Shown: positions 38,025 through 40,559 of the stretch, piece by piece | How the letters are laid out: each line of letters opens with the position of its first letter | How positions within the stretch are numbered: position 1 is the stretch's first letter | Assembly: GCA_030673105.1 (NCBI GenBank) | Contig: DAOVJS010000004.1 | Location: 1-40,559 of the forward strand | Source of the DNA: Spirochaetota bacterium | GTDB lineage: Bacteria; Spirochaetota; B62-G9; DRHN01 | Length of the DNA: 40,559 bases | Reading direction: 5' to 3' | Position numbers and translations under genes: made by a program | The notes under the pieces: model-generated | Seen by the model: only the letters and a program-made list of their open reading frames with translations | Database searches by the model: none | Told to the model about the DNA's origin: nothing

Positions 38025-39095
38025 ATGAGCAATGAAACGTATGCACCAGGGGATTACACATTTTCTGAGATTAAATCACAGGCCGGTTCCTGGGGAGCTG
38101 TTTTCAGCAGAATTGACAGCAAAGCTGAACAGTTCAGGAAAATGTATTCTGAATCAGATGAAATAATTTTTACAGGATGCGGTTCAGCGTTCAACATATC
38201 TCACGCTGTTGCTCCGTTTTTCCAGAAGCTGTCCGGAAAGACATGCCGCGCTGTCCATGCCTCCGAGATAATGGTCAATCCGGAATTATTTTTAAATAAA
38301 AACCGGAAAACCATGGTTATCGGGTATTCACGTTCAGGTGATACAACCGAGAGCGTACGGGCACTTGAAACGGCCAAAAGTTTAAACGCACGGATAACCG
38401 CTGTTGTCTGCTTTAAACAGAGTAAAATGGCACACACGGCCGATCTCGCACTTATACTTGAAGAGGCAGTAGAAAAAAGTGTAACCACAACCCGCTCTTT
38501 AACCGCTATGGTCATTGCGGGATACTATCTGGCGGGTAAGTGCACAGGCAGCGATTCTGTCTGTCAAAATCTGAAGAAACTGCCTGATATCGCCAGGCAG
38601 AAGATGGATATGTTTCATGATACCGGAAAAAAAATCAGCTCTGAAAAAAACATCACAAAATACGCGTTTCTGGGAAGCGGAAGTTACTACGGGCTCGCCA
38701 GGGAAGCTCAATTAAAGTTTAAGGAAATGGTCCTTCTGCCATCGGATTCCTATGTGTCCCTTGATTATCAACACGGCCCCATGTCGAACGTTGATGAACA
38801 TATGCTTGTAACGATTATGGTTTCAGACACGGGCCGTTCTTATGACCTGGAGCTCGCCGTGAAGATGAAGTCCCTGGGCGGCATGGTATTTGTAATATGT
38901 GATCAAGCCGGCGGGAAGTTCAAACATTACGCTGATTACCTGATCGAATTACAGACAGGCCTGGGTGACGGAGTGCGCAATATCCTGTATATGCCGGCTT
39001 TACAGTTCATGGCTTATTATAGATCCCTCAGCCTTGGGTTTGATCCGGACAATCCTAAAAATTTGAGCTATCATATTGAGCTAAAAACAGGTTAA
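38025..39095 (+). CDS. Double-SIS-domain sugar-phosphate isomerase/deaminase-like protein
   Basis: Two SIS domains are present: the first (about 35-170) with FTGCGSAFNISHAV and the phosphosugar loop GYSRSGDTTESVRAL, the second (about 200-340) with FLGSGSYYGLAREAQLKFKE and YQHGPMSNVDEHM. The layout matches AgaS/FrlB/GlmS-C-terminal-type proteins that isomerise or deaminate amino-sugar phosphates; there is no glutaminase domain, so it is not GlmS. The frame is open from 37932 but AAAGGATGATAAA fixes the ATG at 38025. It works presumably with the PfkB kinase just upstream. Confidence 0.9.
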   Translation: MSNETYAPGDYTFSEIKSQAGSWGAVFSRIDSKAEQFRKMYSESDEIIFTGCGSAFNISHAVAPFFQKLSGKTCRAVHASEIMVNPELFLNKNRKTMVIGYSRSGDTTESVRALETAKSLNARITAVVCFKQSKMAHTADLALILEEAVEKSVTTTRSLTAMVIAGYYLAGKCTGSDSVCQNLKKLPDIARQKMDMFHDTGKKISSEKNITKYAFLGSGSYYGLAREAQLKFKEMVLLPSDSYVSLDYQHGPMSNVDEHMLVTIMVSDTGRSYDLELAVKMKSLGGMVFVICDQAGGKFKHYADYLIELQTGLGDGVRNILYMPALQFMAYYRSLSLGFDPDNPKNLSYHIELKTG

Positions 39096-39225
39096 CAGTA
39101 CAAACCCGGAAGGTTTTCACCTATTTAAATGGTTAATATATGCTTTCACTGTTGAACATGTGGTCATCCAGTATAGAATTGTCCAATTTGTGAAATTATT
39201 GTACTTATTTAATTATATCAATTTG

Positions 39226-39489
39226 TTAATTGACAAAAATCAGTATTTTTGTTATAATAGTAAAATCGAAATAAAAATATTCAAGTATACTACAGCTTAG
39301 GTTATACGAGGAGAAGTACATACCATCGAAATAATGGTTAACAATCTCTCCAGGATGCAATGATTCGGTAACTATCCTTCGATAGACACTTAATTTTGGC
39401 ATTCCATTTGTTCCAAAGTAGTTTTTTATCCTATCATGTTTTATGTTTATACGTTGTCGTTTCGTATAATCCATTGCCGGGGCTTTCAT
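39226..39489 (-). pseudogene. Possible remnant resembling the N-terminus of ribosomal protein L18
   Basis: An 87-codon frame reads, after nine residues, TKRQRINIKHDRIKNYFGT and then NGMPKLSVYRR. This follows the L18 N-terminal pattern of basic residues, R-I/V-R-x-K, G-T, P-R-L-S-V-F-R. After the Arg-Arg the resemblance stops. A shift of one frame gives a few L18-like residues (RIIASWRD against HIYAQVIDD) and then a stop. The frame is antisense to the ino1 leader. It could be a decayed L18 copy, or chance; the evidence is only a short match by eye. Confidence 0.25.
39230..39258 (+). promoter_or_regulatory. Consensus sigma-70 promoter upstream of ino1
   Basis: Perfect TTGACA (39230-39235) and perfect TATAAT (39253-39258) with exactly 17 bp between them. 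It reads toward the inositol-phosphate synthase gene, whose ATG lies about 280 bases after the expected transcription start. Confidence 0.8.
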
Positions 39490-39544
39490 AATCCTGGTGA
39501 CTTTTGAATCTTATTATAAAAATTTATTGAGGAGGTATATGGTT

Positions 39545-40559
39545 ATGGAAAAAATCAAAATTGCGATTGTAGGAGTGGGCAACTGTACCAGTTCATTGCT
39601 CCAGGGTATTGAGTACTATAAGAACAAAGATGGCAAAGATGCTATCGGATTGATGCATTGGGATATCGGTGGTTATAAGCCTTACGATATTGAAGTAGCA
39701 GCTGCTTTTGATATTGATAAAAGAAAAGTGGGAAAGGATGTGTCCGAGGCTATATTCGAATATCCAAACTGTACTACTGTATTTTGTAAAGATGTACCCA
39801 GCGCAAATACTAAGGTGAAGATGGGAGTGATTCTTGATGGTTTTGCGGATCACATGAAGAATTATGATGACAGGTATACATTTGTTCTGAACAATGAAAA
39901 GGAAGCTTCAAAGGAAGATATAGTGGGTACACTGAAAGAGTCAGGAGCACAGATACTCTTGAATTATCTACCTGTGGGCTCTGAGCAAGCTTCAAGGTTT
40001 TATGCAGAATGTGCCCTTGAAGCGGGTATTGCGTATATAAATAATATGCCTGTTTTTATAGCAAGCGATCCTGAGTGGTCAAATAAATTTAAAGAGAAAA
40101 ATATACCGATAATAGGTGATGATATCAAGGCTCAGCTTGGGGCAACTATTACACACCGCGTCTTAGCAGATTTGTTTGAAAAAAGGGGAGTAAAGTTAGA
40201 AAGGACTTATCAACTGAATACCGGCGGTAATACAGATTTCCTTAACATGCTTATGCCGCATAGACTTACTTCAAAAAAAGAATCAAAGACAGAGGCTGTA
40301 CAGGCAGTTCTCTCAAAAAGGCTTGATGCTGAAAACATCCACGTAGGGCCAAGTGATTATGTGCCCTGGCAAAAAGACAACAAGGTCTGTTTTATCAGGA
40401 TGGAGGGCAAACTTTTTGGTGACATACCAATGGATCTGGAATTACGGCTCTCGGTTGAAGATTCTCCGAACTCCGCAGGAGTGGCAATTGATTCGATCAG
40501 ATGCATTAAATTAGCTCTAAATAAAGGTAAAGGAGGTATTTTATATTCGCCTTCTGCAT
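39545..40559 (+). CDS. ino1: Inositol-3-phosphate synthase (partial, cut by the right edge)
   Basis: This is an NAD-dependent enzyme converting glucose-6-phosphate to 1L-myo-inositol-3-phosphate, first step of inositol lipid and solute synthesis. The frame is open for 338 codons to the window edge; actinobacterial homologues have about 365, so some 30 C-terminal residues are missing. Landmarks are the Rossmann loop IAIVGVGNCTSSLLQGIEYY, NYLPVGSEQASRFYAECALE, PVFIASDPEW, IGDDIKAQLGATITHRVLA, LNTGGNTDFLNML and DSPNSAGVAIDSIRC. These match the Mycobacterium/Thermotoga-type short form closely. GGAGG lies nine bases before ATG 39545; an in-frame ATG at 39539 is very close to it. Confidence 0.95.
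   Translation, partial: MEKIKIAIVGVGNCTSSLLQGIEYYKNKDGKDAIGLMHWDIGGYKPYDIEVAAAFDIDKRKVGKDVSEAIFEYPNCTTVFCKDVPSANTKVKMGVILDGFADHMKNYDDRYTFVLNNEKEASKEDIVGTLKESGAQILLNYLPVGSEQASRFYAECALEAGIAYINNMPVFIASDPEWSNKFKEKNIPIIGDDIKAQLGATITHRVLADLFEKRGVKLERTYQLNTGGNTDFLNMLMPHRLTSKKESKTEAVQAVLSKRLDAENIHVGPSDYVPWQKDNKVCFIRMEGKLFGDIPMDLELRLSVEDSPNSAGVAIDSIRCIKLALNKGKGGILYSPSA

Larger units (their letters stand above)
39096..39544 (+). other. 449-bp intergenic region with promoter and long leader of the inositol synthase gene
   Basis: After the SIS stop comes a weak hairpin AAACC/GGTTT (39102-39116) with a short T-run. AT-rich sequence follows, then the strong promoter at 39230-39258 and about 280 bases of apparent leader. 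That leader contains small stems ACCAT/ATGGT (39322-39338) and CTATC/GATAG (39372-39385). The minus strand carries an 87-codon open frame (39226-39489), listed separately. I recognise no known riboswitch. Confidence 0.5.

Noticed and set aside
38025-39095. Glucosamine-6-phosphate synthase (GlmS)
   Set aside because: The N-terminal glutaminase domain is absent; only the two SIS domains are present.
39593-39853. 86-codon frame on the minus strand
   Set aside because: It lies wholly inside the inositol synthase gene, which is clearly real, and has no motif.

Overview
The window is a gene-dense stretch of about 40 kb from a bacterial chromosome that looks AT-rich. Exported proteins point to a diderm (Gram-negative-type) cell: a POTRA/beta-barrel outer-membrane protein, an OmpA-type peptidoglycan-binding protein and two lipoproteins. 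Gene content (YebC-RuvCAB, QueA-Tgt, PhoH-PgpH-YbeY-CorC, a DUF4416 protein, many secreted beta-sandwich proteins, relaxed lipobox) would fit a spirochaete-like lineage, but no 16S or other phylogenetic marker was compared, so the phylum is only a guess. Nothing here looks like a phage, plasmid, CRISPR array or complete insertion sequence; most of it is housekeeping.

Layout. (1) 85-3420, minus strand: a lipoprotein with five choice-of-anchor-D modules, tRNA-Pro(GGG), and a radical-SAM protein of the spore photoproduct lyase family. (2) 3461-10529, plus strand: an uptake cluster with an unrecognised one-TM membrane protein, a sugar-type ABC binding protein, a single-POTRA outer-membrane barrel, two MalF/MalG-type permeases, and an OmpA-domain protein. 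No ATPase is encoded here. A 150-bp gap before the permeases carries three copies of a GGGACA-type repeat. (3) 10548-12644, minus: phosphate acetyltransferase. (4) 12780-17015, plus: GlmM-type phosphohexomutase, RarA, 5-formyl-THF cyclo-ligase, MBL-fold hydrolase. (5) 17025-20784: a divergent pair of exported proteins, a TIM-barrel glycoside-hydrolase-like protein and a transglutaminase-fold protein that has lost its catalytic Cys and His.

(6) 20853-27268, minus: a compact run in the order yebC-ruvC-ruvA-ruvB-spoIID-queA-tgt, covering Holliday-junction processing, a SpoIID/LytB peptidoglycan protein and queuosine tRNA modification. (7) 27440-35039, minus: phoH-pgpH-ybeY-corC-recO-cinA-thpR-DUF4416, mostly with overlaps or gaps under 35 bp. 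(8) 35155-36951, minus: aspS. (9) 37106-39095, plus: a PfkB sugar kinase and a double-SIS sugar-phosphate protein that probably work together. (10) After a 449-bp gap with a consensus promoter and an odd antisense ORF resembling the start of ribosomal protein L18, an inositol-3-phosphate synthase gene runs off the right edge.

The most interesting points are loss of conserved residues in otherwise well-conserved enzymes (Tgt zinc ligand Cys to Tyr; transglutaminase-like Cys to Asp and His to Arg; photolyase-like protein without the expected hydrogen-donor Cys), the ABC importer cluster with its own outer-membrane barrel, the repeat element inside that cluster, and the long leader of the inositol synthase gene. 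I did not find a clearly new multi-gene system.
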